A stretch of 11,749 bases of DNA from an uncultured Christensenella sp. (GTDB lineage: Bacteria; Bacillota; Clostridia; Christensenellales; UBA3700): positions 49,516-61,264 of the forward strand of contig CAJTNW010000002.1 in the NCBI GenBank assembly GCA_910577795.1. The letters are read 5' to 3'. This document shows, piece after piece, positions 1-6,481 of the stretch. The position numbers were made by a program, and so were the translations under genes. How positions within the stretch are numbered: the stretch's first letter is position 1; each line of letters starts with the position of its first letter. The notes below the pieces were generated by a model. The model was not told the origin of the DNA, made no database searches, and saw only the letters and a list, made by a program, of their open reading frames with translations.

Positions 1-1540
1 TTTTAAACTTTTTTCTCTCTAACATAAATTTAGCATTTTCTTCCCCTAGACTAGCGGCTTTTTCATACCATTTTTTAGCAAGTTCTAAATCTTTATGTCC
101 ACTCTTTCCAGTTTCATACATATAAGCAAGATTAAGCATACAGTCTTTACTTCCTAATTCTGCACCTTTTGTATACCACTCCACAGCCTTAAATTTATCC
201 TTTTTAATTCCATTGCCATGTCTATAGCAACAAGCAATGTTATATATTGCCATTAAATTATTTAATTGTGCAGCCTTCAAATAACACCTAAATCCTAATT
301 TTAAATCTTTTTTAACTCCAATTCCATTTGCAAAACAATAACCTAAATCGCTATATGCCTGAGAATTACCTTGTTTAGCAGATTTTGTCAGCCATTTAAC
401 TGCTTCTTTCCCATTTGTTTGCACACCATTTCCCATCATATATGCCCAGCCAAGATGTAACTGAGCCCTATCATCCCCCTGTTCTGCGGCTTTTTTATGC
501 CAATAAAAGGCTTTATTAGGGTCAACTAAAAGTCCTTTACCTTCCTCATAACAAATAGCAAGGTTGTATTGTGCTCGCATATCGCCCTGCTTTGCAGCAG
601 TAGTAAACCATCTTACAGCCTCATACATATCTTGTTTTACAACTTTTCCAATTACAAAACACCAACCATACATATTTTGTGCAGGAGGATAACCATCTTC
701 TGCGGCTTCTTTATATAACTCAACGGCTTTATTATAATCAAGACTTACACCATTGCCTTTATCATAAAGTTGTGCCAAGTTAAATTTTCCTATAGACTCA
801 TTACCTCTTACTGCAATATTATAATATTCTATTGCTTTATTAATATCTAAATGTACACCTATTCCTTTCTCATAACACTCTCCTAGTTTAGTTGTAGCAG
901 GATAATAATGATTTTCAGAGGCTTTTTCAAAAAATTTAACCGCATGTTCAGGATTTATATTATCTCCAATACCTTTAAGATAACATTCTCCTAGCATATA
1001 AAAAGCAGGCATATAACCTTGTTCAGCAGCCTTATTAAACCAATACAATGTCTTATTTTCTGCAAATGGCAAATGTAAATTCATTTTATAATAGTAAGCC
1101 AATCTATATTCAGCAAACACATTTTCTTGTTCTGCAGATTTCTGACACCAAGCAAATGCCATGTCATAATCAATTATACTACCAAATCCATATTCATAAC
1201 AAATAGAAAGATAATATTGTGCTCTAGCATTACCTTTTTCAGCAGATTTAGTAAAATATTCAAAGGCAATATCATAATTAATTTCATTTTCTAAAATTTC
1301 AAAATAACACATTCCCAAACAGTATTCTGCATGGTCATTACCATATTTAGCGGCTACTTGCCAAAGTTCCTTTGCTTTTTTAAATTTATTGTTATCATAA
1401 GCCTCTGCTGCTTGATTTAATAATTCACTAATACTTAATCTTTCCAATTCATTAGTGAAATTATCTTCTTCAACATATTCCTTATCTGGCTTATAAAAAT
1501 ACTTAATTATCCCTTCATTATAATTAATATTGTTTTCCAT
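1..1540 (-). CDS. Sel1-repeat (SLR) protein, 3' end outside window
   Basis: An open frame of 513 codons runs leftward from the ATG at 1540 without a stop to the window edge. After about 60 residues of N-terminal sequence it consists of about twelve Sel1-like repeats of 36 residues, of the type A-x-Y-x-LG-x-CY-x-x-G-x-GV-x-x-D-x-x-KA-x-x-WY-x-KAAEQG. The last visible residues (AKFMLERKKFK) resemble the capping helix that ends the upstream paralogue, so little is probably missing. Sel1 repeats are TPR-like helical pairs that act as protein-interaction scaffolds; no enzymatic motif is seen. There is no recognisable signal peptide, so it is probably cytoplasmic. The ribosome binding site AAGGAA is rather far away (12 nt). 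The gene follows the 449-aa Sel1 gene by 87 bp, and no strong promoter is visible between them, so co-transcription is likely. The partner and the process are unknown. Confidence 0.9.
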   Translation of the reverse strand, partial: MENNINYNEGIIKYFYKPDKEYVEEDNFTNELERLSISELLNQAAEAYDNNKFKKAKELWQVAAKYGNDHAEYCLGMCYFEILENEINYDIAFEYFTKSAEKGNARAQYYLSICYEYGFGSIIDYDMAFAWCQKSAEQENVFAEYRLAYYYKMNLHLPFAENKTLYWFNKAAEQGYMPAFYMLGECYLKGIGDNINPEHAVKFFEKASENHYYPATTKLGECYEKGIGVHLDINKAIEYYNIAVRGNESIGKFNLAQLYDKGNGVSLDYNKAVELYKEAAEDGYPPAQNMYGWCFVIGKVVKQDMYEAVRWFTTAAKQGDMRAQYNLAICYEEGKGLLVDPNKAFYWHKKAAEQGDDRAQLHLGWAYMMGNGVQTNGKEAVKWLTKSAKQGNSQAYSDLGYCFANGIGVKKDLKLGFRCYLKAAQLNNLMAIYNIACCYRHGNGIKKDKFKAVEWYTKGAELGSKDCMLNLAYMYETGKSGHKDLELAKKWYEKAASLGEENAKFMLERKKFK

Positions 1541-1627
1541 GATATTATATAATTCCTTATTATAATTAAATAAAATAAAATTTATCTTGTTTACCACATT
1601 TAATATCAACAAACATAAAAACTAATT

Positions 1628-2977
1628 TTATATTTTTTTCAAAGCCTTTTTTGCTCCTCTATGACCTTGTGCAGATGCTCTTGAATACCAGTCTTTTGCT
1701 TCATCTAAATCAACATTAACTCCTAATCCTTCCTCATAGCATACACCCAAAGAATATTGTGAATCAGCATCTCCCTGAACTGCAGACTGCATAAACCAGT
1801 AATGTGCTTTTTGCAAATCCTCATCAACACCTATGCCATCCATATAAAATGTTGCTATTTTATACTGAGCATCAGCATCTCCACCTTTTGCTGACTGTAA
1901 AAACCAGTATGCAGCCTCTTCCTCATTTTTTTTAATGCCTTCACCTTTATATAAATGTTGTGCTAAATTATATTGTGCTTCTCTTAACCCATTTTGAGCA
2001 GCCATCCTATAATATTCAATTGCTTTAGCATAGTCTGTTTTTACACCTTTGCCAAAAGCATAAACATTACCTAAATTATACATTGCATGCACACTACCAA
2101 GTTCAACTGCTTTATTATACATGGCAATAGCATTTGCCATATTGCGTTTTACACCTCTACCTTCCTCAAAACAACAGCCCAAGTTACAGTATGCCTGAAA
2201 ATAATTATTTTGAGCAGAAATTTGATACCATCTAACAGCATCAAGCATATTATATGGTACCCCTACACCATTTTCATAGCAAAATCCTACATAACATTGT
2301 GCCTTAGGATGATTTTTTTGTGCAGCAGTTTTATACAATTTAAAAGCCTCTATCTCATTTTGTTCAACACCTTCACCGTCTTCATAACACTCACCCAAAC
2401 GAAAAATCGCTTCAGTTAATCCTTGGTCTGCTGCCATTTTATAATATTTAACTGCCATTTTTTTATCTTCTTCAACTCCAACCCCATTATAATATGCACC
2501 TCCTACATATAATAACCCAGTCGAATCATTCAATTTTGCAGATTTTTTAAACCATTCCAAAGATGTTTTTAAACTTTCTTCTTCATTTATGTCAAATTTA
2601 CATTCATAGTACATTAATCCTAAATTATTCATTGCTTGTGTACAATTCTGTTCTGCAGATTTTTCAAACCAACAAACTGCTTTTGAGATATCTTTATTTA
2701 CTCCAATGCCATGCAAAAAACATAGTCCCGCAAAACATTGTGCATCCTTATTACCTAGTTCCGCTGCTTTTAAAAAATACTGACTTGCAATAATTCCTCT
2801 TTTTTCTTCATCTTCTTCATTTACACCTAAATTGTAATTATAGCAAATTCCTAGCATATACAAAACTTCACTATTACTTTCTTCCTCAACACTTTTCCAT
2901 AATTGCACTGCTTCAATGTAATTTTTACTATTGTATAATTCTAGTGCTTTTTCATAAACTTCTTTGCTGTTTTCCAT
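1628..2977 (-). CDS. Sel1-repeat (SLR) protein, 449 aa
   Basis: The protein is almost entirely made of eleven Sel1-like repeats (about residues 36-440), most of them 36 residues long; the first and third carry small insertions in the loop. Typical units end in motifs such as YKMAADQG, and the start of the next unit has an LG-x-CY core. A short basic cap (GAKKALKKI) closes the solenoid. The N-terminal 35 residues form a helical pair resembling the same part of the downstream Sel1 protein, so the two are tandem paralogues. No signal peptide or membrane segment is seen. The start is well supported: GAGAGGT lies 5-7 nt before the ATG. The gene begins only 17 nt after the tetR stop and is most likely in one operon with it. 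The function is inferred to be a protein-protein interaction scaffold; clients are unknown. Confidence 0.93.
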   Translation of the reverse strand: MENSKEVYEKALELYNSKNYIEAVQLWKSVEEESNSEVLYMLGICYNYNLGVNEEDEEKRGIIASQYFLKAAELGNKDAQCFAGLCFLHGIGVNKDISKAVCWFEKSAEQNCTQAMNNLGLMYYECKFDINEEESLKTSLEWFKKSAKLNDSTGLLYVGGAYYNGVGVEEDKKMAVKYYKMAADQGLTEAIFRLGECYEDGEGVEQNEIEAFKLYKTAAQKNHPKAQCYVGFCYENGVGVPYNMLDAVRWYQISAQNNYFQAYCNLGCCFEEGRGVKRNMANAIAMYNKAVELGSVHAMYNLGNVYAFGKGVKTDYAKAIEYYRMAAQNGLREAQYNLAQHLYKGEGIKKNEEEAAYWFLQSAKGGDADAQYKIATFYMDGIGVDEDLQKAHYWFMQSAVQGDADSQYSLGVCYEEGLGVNVDLDEAKDWYSRASAQGHRGAKKALKKI

Positions 2978-2994
2978 ATTTTACCTCTCAAAAT

Positions 2995-3510
2995 TTATTT
3001 ATATATTGCATTTACAATAATTTCTGCCAAATTATGTGCATCTTCAGTGCACTCATTACCTAACCATTGCATAGAAATATTAAACAACATACCAGCATAT
3101 AAATAAGATGTATAATTACTTAAATTAGGATAACTACTATCAAACAGTTGTCCAAAATTATAATTTAAATATTCTAAATACAAATACTCTAAGCGGGCTT
3201 TTCTAATAAGTTTAAATTGTTCCTTATGCTTATAAAACTTATCCATTATATTAAAGACTAATTGTATATAATCTTCTTTGCAACGAGGATAATAGTGTTG
3301 ATTATTTAGATATTCTTTTGACTCACTATCAAAATAATTAATTATAACATCCTCTTTACTTTTAAAATATCTATAAAATGTAGCACGTCCTACTCCTGCT
3401 TTTTTAGCAATATCTGTGACACTTATATCATTATACTCATAATCGCTCATTAATTTAAAAAGAGCAGTAATGATATAATGCCTTGAATAACTTTCCTGTC
3501 CATATTCCAT
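2995..3510 (-). CDS. TetR/AcrR-family transcriptional regulator, 171 aa
   Basis: The N-terminal helix-turn-helix is clear: residues about 29-50 read ISVTDIAKKAGVGRATFYRY, the signature of TetR-family DNA binding. The rest (about 60-171) is a helical ligand or dimerisation domain with no recognisable ligand class. I place the start at the ATG at 3510, not at an upstream in-frame ATG at 3549, because a strong AAGGAAG sits 6 nt before 3510 and the extra 13 residues are outside the family pattern. The gene has a near-consensus promoter (TTGACA, 17 bp, TATCAT) whose -10 overlaps that of the divergent membrane-protein gene. TetR proteins usually repress their own and the divergent promoter, so this one probably controls both the Sel1 operon and the divergent gene. 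The ligand is unknown. Confidence 0.92.
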   Translation of the reverse strand: MEYGQESYSRHYIITALFKLMSDYEYNDISVTDIAKKAGVGRATFYRYFKSKEDVIINYFDSESKEYLNNQHYYPRCKEDYIQLVFNIMDKFYKHKEQFKLIRKARLEYLYLEYLNYNFGQLFDSSYPNLSNYTSYLYAGMLFNISMQWLGNECTEDAHNLAEIIVNAIYK

Positions 3511-3556
3511 GATACACTTCCTTAAGTTTTGTATTATTTTGCAAAACACATTTAGT

Positions 3557-3574
3557 ACTTGTGTCTAAGTAGAC
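3557..3574. promoter_or_regulatory. Possible TetR operator (imperfect)
   Basis: A short palindrome GTCTAAGTAGAC (5-bp arms, 2-bp centre) lies at 3563-3574 in the leader of tetR, preceded by ACTTGTGTC, which resembles ACTTGTTTC at 3616-3624. An 11-base direct repeat ATGATACACTT occurs at 3509-3519 and again at 3609-3619, the second copy lying on the overlapping -10 elements. Any of these could be the regulator's binding site. The arms are short, so this is only a candidate. Confidence 0.25.
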
Positions 3575-3584
3575 TTATTAATGC

Positions 3585-3613
3585 TTGCATTTTTTGATTT
3601 CTTATTATATGAT
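3585..3613 (+). promoter_or_regulatory. Promoter of the 178-aa membrane-protein gene
   Basis: TTGCAT (3585-3590) and TATGAT (3608-3613) are separated by 17 bp. The predicted transcript starts near 3620 and has a leader of about 67 nt before the ATG at 3687. The -10 occupies the same bases as the -10 of the opposite tetR promoter, so both polymerases cannot bind at once. Confidence 0.55.
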
Positions 3614-3637
3614 ACACTTGTTTCAAAGAAATGTCAA
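3609..3637 (-). promoter_or_regulatory. Promoter of the tetR-Sel1-Sel1 operon
   Basis: On the minus strand TTGACA (3637-3632), a 17-bp spacer and TATCAT (3614-3609) form a near-consensus sigma-70-type promoter. The predicted start is near 3602, giving a leader of about 90 nt before the tetR ATG at 3510. Confidence 0.65.
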
Positions 3638-3686
3638 TATAAGTTAAAAGACAATTGAAACAAAAATAACTATTGGAGGGCAAAAT

Positions 3687-4223
3687 ATGCAAGAAAAAGA
3701 TTTTGTGTCATACGAATATATGACAAAACAAGTTGGAGTAAACTCACAGACTAAAACAATTGATATGTATGAGGCTTTTGGTTGGGAAGCAACATCAACA
3801 AATACTTCAGCAACAGGTATCATTACTATTTCCTTTAGAAGAAATAGAAAACAACGTCACAAACAAGAACTTAACAAATTACAAAGACAAGCAGAAGATA
3901 TGAATAATACCATTCTTCAATTAAATAGTTCGAAAACTGCTATTGCTAATATCTTCGCTTATACTTTTGGAGTAATTGCCGCATTAATCCTAGGTGGCGG
4001 AATGAGTATGGTTATGACTATTAAAAACAATATTCCTATTATGGTAGGTGGAATAATTGTAGGCATCATAGGTATAATAATGTGTTCTGTAAATTATTTC
4101 ATTTACAAAAAAATAGTAGCAAACAAAACAAAGCAAGTTTTACCAATAATTGATGAAAATGAAGAAAAACTATCTAATATATTAGAAAAAGGTAATGACT
4201 TATTACAAACAATTGAATTATAA
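3687..4223 (+). CDS. Two-helix membrane protein, 178 aa, uncharacterised
   Basis: The start is secure: GGAGGG lies 6 nt before the ATG. The product has a soluble N-terminal part (1-52) with a Y-x-x-FGWE motif and a beta-like ITISFRRNRK end, a basic, probably coiled stretch (53-84), two transmembrane segments (about 86-111 and 116-140) and a charged C-terminal helix (141-178). Both ends should lie on the same side of the membrane, probably inside because of the basic clusters. From memory this layout recurs as an uncharacterised Bacillota family often found beside TetR regulators, but I know of no assigned function. The gene is divergent from tetR with overlapping promoters, so it is the likeliest target of that regulator. 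A 13-bp hairpin follows the stop. Confidence 0.85.
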   Translation: MQEKDFVSYEYMTKQVGVNSQTKTIDMYEAFGWEATSTNTSATGIITISFRRNRKQRHKQELNKLQRQAEDMNNTILQLNSSKTAIANIFAYTFGVIAALILGGGMSMVMTIKNNIPIMVGGIIVGIIGIIMCSVNYFIYKKIVANKTKQVLPIIDENEEKLSNILEKGNDLLQTIEL

Positions 4224-4234
4224 AATGTACTAGG

Positions 4235-4271
4235 TATTGCAGGAATTGTATAAATTTTAATTCCTGCAATA
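4235..4271 (+). terminator. 13-bp hairpin after the 178-aa gene, no U-tract
   Basis: Perfect arms TATTGCAGGAATT (4235-4247) and AATTCCTGCAATA (4259-4271) enclose an 11-nt loop, 12 nt after the stop codon. The position fits a terminator, but the stem is followed by ATCTTATAAAA and not by a T-run. It may be a weak terminator or an mRNA-stabilising 3' structure. Confidence 0.5.
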
Positions 4272-4294
4272 ATCTTATAAAAATCGGTACTAAA

Positions 4295-4597
4295 ATGAAA
4301 TTAAATAAAAATTATTCTATAGCAATATTAATAAAAAGATTAAAAGAAAATTTTATCTTAAGAACATATATATTCGCCTTATTGTCCATCTTAATAACTA
4401 TAATTTTTACAGCCTATAATATTTATCTAGGCATAATTTTTGTTACAAGTTGGAATATAAGCATATCAATATACTATATTTTGTTAACAATTATTCGTAT
4501 TTATGTAATTTTAATTACTTTTAAGTTAAAAAAAGCACCTATATCTAATGATATAAAAATTATAAATCTAATAAGCATTATTTTATTCAAAGTATAA
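4295..4597 (+). CDS. N-terminal part of a split multi-pass membrane protein
   Basis: This 100-aa frame is very hydrophobic, with transmembrane segments at about 22-50, 55-75 and 86-98, including a SIYYILLTIIRIYVIL segment. It stops in the middle of a predicted helix (IINLISIILFKV-stop), and the adjacent frame starting at 4597 continues exactly where a helix should go on. The two parts together resemble a Bacillota membrane-protein family of about 230 residues that I know only as uncharacterised. I therefore read this as one gene split by a one-base deletion near 4579-4597, in the T4 run or at GTATAATG. No ribosome binding site is visible before the ATG at 4295, which agrees with decay or with a misplaced start. 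An alternative is two polypeptides coupled through the TAATG overlap. Confidence 0.6.
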   Translation: MKLNKNYSIAILIKRLKENFILRTYIFALLSILITIIFTAYNIYLGIIFVTSWNISISIYYILLTIIRIYVILITFKLKKAPISNDIKIINLISIILFKV

Positions 4598-4980
4598 TGC
4601 TCTTTTTTCTTGATTTATCGCTTGCTATACCTTTAACATTAATGGTTTTAGAACAAAAAAATATTCAATATAGCCAAACTGTAGCAATTGCAAATGCTGC
4701 ATATGCAGCATATAAATTAATAATGGCTATTAAAAATAAAAAATCTGCAAACAAAAGCAAAAATCTAAGCATAAAAATGCTTAGATTTTTGAATTTAAAA
4801 GATGCTCTTGTAGCAATACTTTCATTACAATACACTTTAATAATAACATTTGATAAAGGTATAAACAAAAATATGCAGATATTATGTGCAATATCAACAT
4901 TTACAATTTGGCTAACTTTGATAATTATGTCAATAGTAAACCTTAAAAAATTTATTGAAATTAAAAATGACAAACTTTAA
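4597..4980 (+). CDS. C-terminal part of the split membrane protein
   Basis: This 127-aa frame continues the preceding ORF in another frame; its ATG overlaps the upstream stop as TAATG. It has hydrophobic segments at about 2-20, 28-45, 70-87 and 93-115. Landmarks are LDLSLAIPLTLMVL, NAAYAAYKLIMAIKN and NLKDALVAILSLQ, which from memory match the second half of a single uncharacterised membrane-protein family. No ribosome binding site precedes the ATG, so it would need coupling or an intact upstream frame. The coding sequence contains a perfect 14-bp inverted repeat (4759-4790), yet the frame stays open through it. The gene converges on the leftward zinc-ribbon gene with only 3 bp between the stop codons. 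It is probably the remnant of one broken gene. Confidence 0.6.
   Translation: MLFFLDLSLAIPLTLMVLEQKNIQYSQTVAIANAAYAAYKLIMAIKNKKSANKSKNLSIKMLRFLNLKDALVAILSLQYTLIITFDKGINKNMQILCAISTFTIWLTLIIMSIVNLKKFIEIKNDKL
4759..4790. terminator. Perfect 14-bp inverted repeat, bidirectional terminator-like
   Basis: Arms AAAAATCTAAGCAT (4759-4772) and ATGCTTAGATTTTT (4777-4790) flank an AAAA loop. The A-tract, stem and U-tract layout is that of an intrinsic terminator working in both directions. On the minus strand the following DNA is T-rich, so it may end the transcript of the leftward zinc-ribbon gene, whose stop lies about 195 bp upstream. It lies inside the rightward membrane-protein frame. Confidence 0.5.
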
Positions 4981-4983
4981 ATA

Positions 4984-5343
4984 TTATTTCTTACTCTTTG
5001 TATAGGTGTTATGGCATGTTTTACAAGTTATTTTTACATCATAAGTTTTCAATTTTTTTTCTAATAAGGTTATCATAGGCTCATTATCTTTAGGGCAAGA
5101 TAATCTATTTTTTATAGTTATCATTTCATCTGTACTTTCATTGCCATCTTCGCTATCTACAAAGTCAATTTGCATACAGCCTTGGTTTCCACAATTGCAA
5201 GTATACTTAAATTCTACATTATCATAAGTCTGATAACATAAATTACCTATATTTTCACCGCAATTATCACAATAAATCCATCCACCATAATTATTTGCTA
5301 AACGTGTACTCAACAAAGTTTTGTTTTTAATCTCTCTTGCCAT
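4984..5343 (-). CDS. Zinc-ribbon protein, 119 aa
   Basis: Cysteines are arranged as C25-x2-C28 (YCDNCGENIG), C49-x-C51 (TCNCGNQGC), C83 and C107-x2-C110, which suggests one or two structural zinc sites in a small cytoplasmic protein. Between them is an acidic stretch (FVDSEDGNESTDE). There are no membrane segments or catalytic motifs. The start is supported by AAGGAG 8 nt before the ATG. I recall close relatives as short conserved hypothetical proteins in Clostridia beginning with a basic residue-rich stretch and NYGGWIYC, but no function is known to me. The gene seems to be a single unit. No terminator fits between its stop and the converging gene, and the inverted repeat at 4759-4790 may serve instead. 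Confidence 0.85.
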   Translation of the reverse strand: MAREIKNKTLLSTRLANNYGGWIYCDNCGENIGNLCYQTYDNVEFKYTCNCGNQGCMQIDFVDSEDGNESTDEMITIKNRLSCPKDNEPMITLLEKKLKTYDVKITCKTCHNTYTKSKK

Positions 5344-5435
5344 ATTTTCATCTCCTTAAATTTTATCTTTTGAATAATAATTATTATTTTATAAGTTATT
5401 TTTACTAAAAAAACTTTAAAAAATCGATACTAAAT

Positions 5436-6036
5436 TTATTTTTCAATTACAATATCAAAATATTTCAGCAAATTAATTGCATCAATATAAGTAAATTTTG
5501 CTCCCTTAACTTGGTTATCCATCATATTTATTTCATAGCCTTTTGCTTTTCTAAAATCTGATTTTTTCAAGTCACATTCTGCAAAATGAGTATTTTTCAA
5601 ATCGCAGTTTTTAAAATTGCTTTCGCTTAAATTGCATCTTACAAAATTACTATCAATAATGCTAGACTCCTCAAAATCAAATTTCTTAAAATTCATTTTT
5701 TCAAAATCATTATATTTTAAATAACACCTTTGCAACTTCGCAATTGGGAATGTAATACTACCCGCTTGCAAATCCAGCCAACTTACACCTACTATTGTAC
5801 ATTCAATAAATTCCGAAAACAACAAACTAATGTCTTTCATTTTGTTCCCAACAAATGAGCAATTAATAAATTTACACTCAGAAAAAGTACAATGCGTTAT
5901 GTTGCACTCAATAAATTTACAATTTTCAAATATACAGTCAACAAATTCAAAATCATAAATATTAGTTTTTTCTTTTATTATATCAATTATCCTCTGTAGC
6001 TAAAAAAATATAATTTTCATCATTTATAAAGTTCAT
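5436..6036 (-). pseudogene. Pentapeptide-repeat protein, about 199 aa, one frameshift near the N-terminus
   Basis: The main frame, open from 5999 to the stop at 5436, holds A(D/N)LXX-like pentapeptide repeats from the start: FEFVD, CIFEN, CKFIE, CTFSE, CKFIN, then SNFVR, CNLSE, SNFKN, CDLKN, THFAE, CDLKK, SDFRK. It ends with the GAKFTYIDAINLLKYF tail seen in this family. An ATG at 5840 lies inside the repeats and has no good ribosome binding site, so it is not the native start. The native start is the ATG at 6036, with AGGGGA 4 nt upstream; it reads MNFINDENYIFLATEDN and then stops at 5985. The two frames are joined by a single-base shift between 6000 and 5985. Such proteins fold as right-handed beta-helices; some shield gyrase, but nothing here indicates that role. 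A good promoter stands upstream. Confidence 0.8.
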
Positions 6037-6121
6037 TAAATCCCCTAGTGTATTAAATTTTTCTACAATAAATTTTATATTTTAAATAGTACACTCAAAT
6101 TAATTTAATTTTCATATTAAA

Positions 6122-6150
6122 ATTATATCACTAATGCTTTTAAAAATCAA
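6122..6150 (-). promoter_or_regulatory. Promoter of the pentapeptide-repeat gene
   Basis: On the minus strand TTGATT (6150-6145), a 17-bp spacer and an extended -10 TGATATAAT (hexamer 6127-6122) give a good promoter. The start near 6115 leaves a leader of about 80 nt to the ATG at 6036, which supports that ATG as the native start. Confidence 0.6.
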
Positions 6151-6238
6151 TACTTTTATTTTTTATAAATAATATTTTGCATAAATTATGAATTAAAATA
6201 AAACCAAAATAATTATTAAAAATAATGATGAAAAACTA

Positions 6239-6267
6239 TTGACAAATAAATATTTATTTGCTATACT
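6239..6267 (+). promoter_or_regulatory. Promoter of tRNA-Ser
   Basis: TTGACA (6239-6244) and TATACT (6262-6267) are spaced by exactly 17 bp; the predicted start near 6274 is about 7 nt before the mature tRNA 5' end. Confidence 0.8.
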
Positions 6268-6280
6268 ACAATAGCAATAA

Positions 6281-6369
6281 GGAAAGTTGGCCGAGCGGTT
6301 TAAGGCGCTAGTCTTGAAAACTAGTGATGGGTAACACCACCTGGGGTTCGAATCCCTAACTTTCCGCCA
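6281..6369 (+). tRNA. tRNA-Ser (anticodon UGA)
   Basis: The 89-nt gene folds as a class II tRNA. The acceptor stem is GGAAAGT with ACTTTCC, followed by discriminator G and an encoded CCA. The anticodon stem CTAGT/ACTAG holds loop CTTGAAA, with TGA at 6315-6317, reading UCA-type serine codons. A long variable arm (GATGGGTAACACCACC) is typical of tRNA-Ser, and the T loop is TTCGAAT. It has its own promoter and terminator, so it is a single-gene transcription unit. A spurious 65-codon leftward ORF overlaps it and should be ignored. Confidence 0.98.
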
Positions 6370-6374
6370 AGAGC

Positions 6375-6417
6375 AAATAATACGAACCACTTTAAAAACA
6401 GGTTCGTATTATTTTTT
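6375..6417 (+). terminator. Terminator of tRNA-Ser (repeat copy 1)
   Basis: Arms AAATAATACGAACC (6375-6388) and GGTTCGTATTATTT (6401-6414) form a perfect 14-bp stem with a 12-nt loop and continue into a T-run. Almost the same sequence recurs at 7428-7473. Confidence 0.88.
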
Positions 6418-6436
6418 CTAATGATTATTTTGGTGT

Positions 6437-6468
6437 AAGTTTGCAATGTGACTTGCAAATCAAAACTT
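6437..6468. repeat. Inverted repeat before the 74-aa zinc-ribbon ORF
   Basis: TTTGCAA (6440-6446) and TTGCAAA (6453-6459) are separated by 6 bp and extended by AAG upstream and, after a 3-nt bulge, AAACTT downstream. It ends 2 nt before the GGAG of the next ORF. It could be an operator or an RNA hairpin affecting translation; short AT-rich arms of this size also occur by chance. Confidence 0.3.
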
Positions 6469-6481
6469 ATGGAGACATATT

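Noticed and set aside
2087..2793. Rightward ORFs within the Sel1 gene
   Set aside because: Shadow frames on the complement of a clear repeat protein, without ribosome binding sites or family features.
1..3000. Regular spacing of similar 108-base units that could suggest a satellite or CRISPR-like array
   Set aside because: The period is three times the 36-residue Sel1 repeat; it is protein-level periodicity with diverged DNA.
4694..4711. Perfect 18-bp palindrome ATGCTGCATATGCAGCAT
   Set aside because: It is explained by codons for a conserved NAAYAAY stretch in the membrane protein; chance occurrence is not improbable.
5373..5388. AATAATAATTATTATT palindrome upstream of the zinc-ribbon gene
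   Set aside because: Simple AT repeat; recalls metal-regulator boxes only superficially and lacks their GC positions.
4279..5434. 16-base direct repeat AAAAATCGRTACTAAA (4279 and 5419), with a third partial copy at 6142
   Set aside because: In DNA this rich in A and T, pairs of 16-mers with one mismatch are expected several times in 12 kb; no element boundaries or terminal repeats go with it.
6193..6390. 65-codon leftward ORF over the tRNA region
   Set aside because: It lies on the complement of tRNA-Ser and its terminator; its apparent protein sequence is the antisense of the tRNA.
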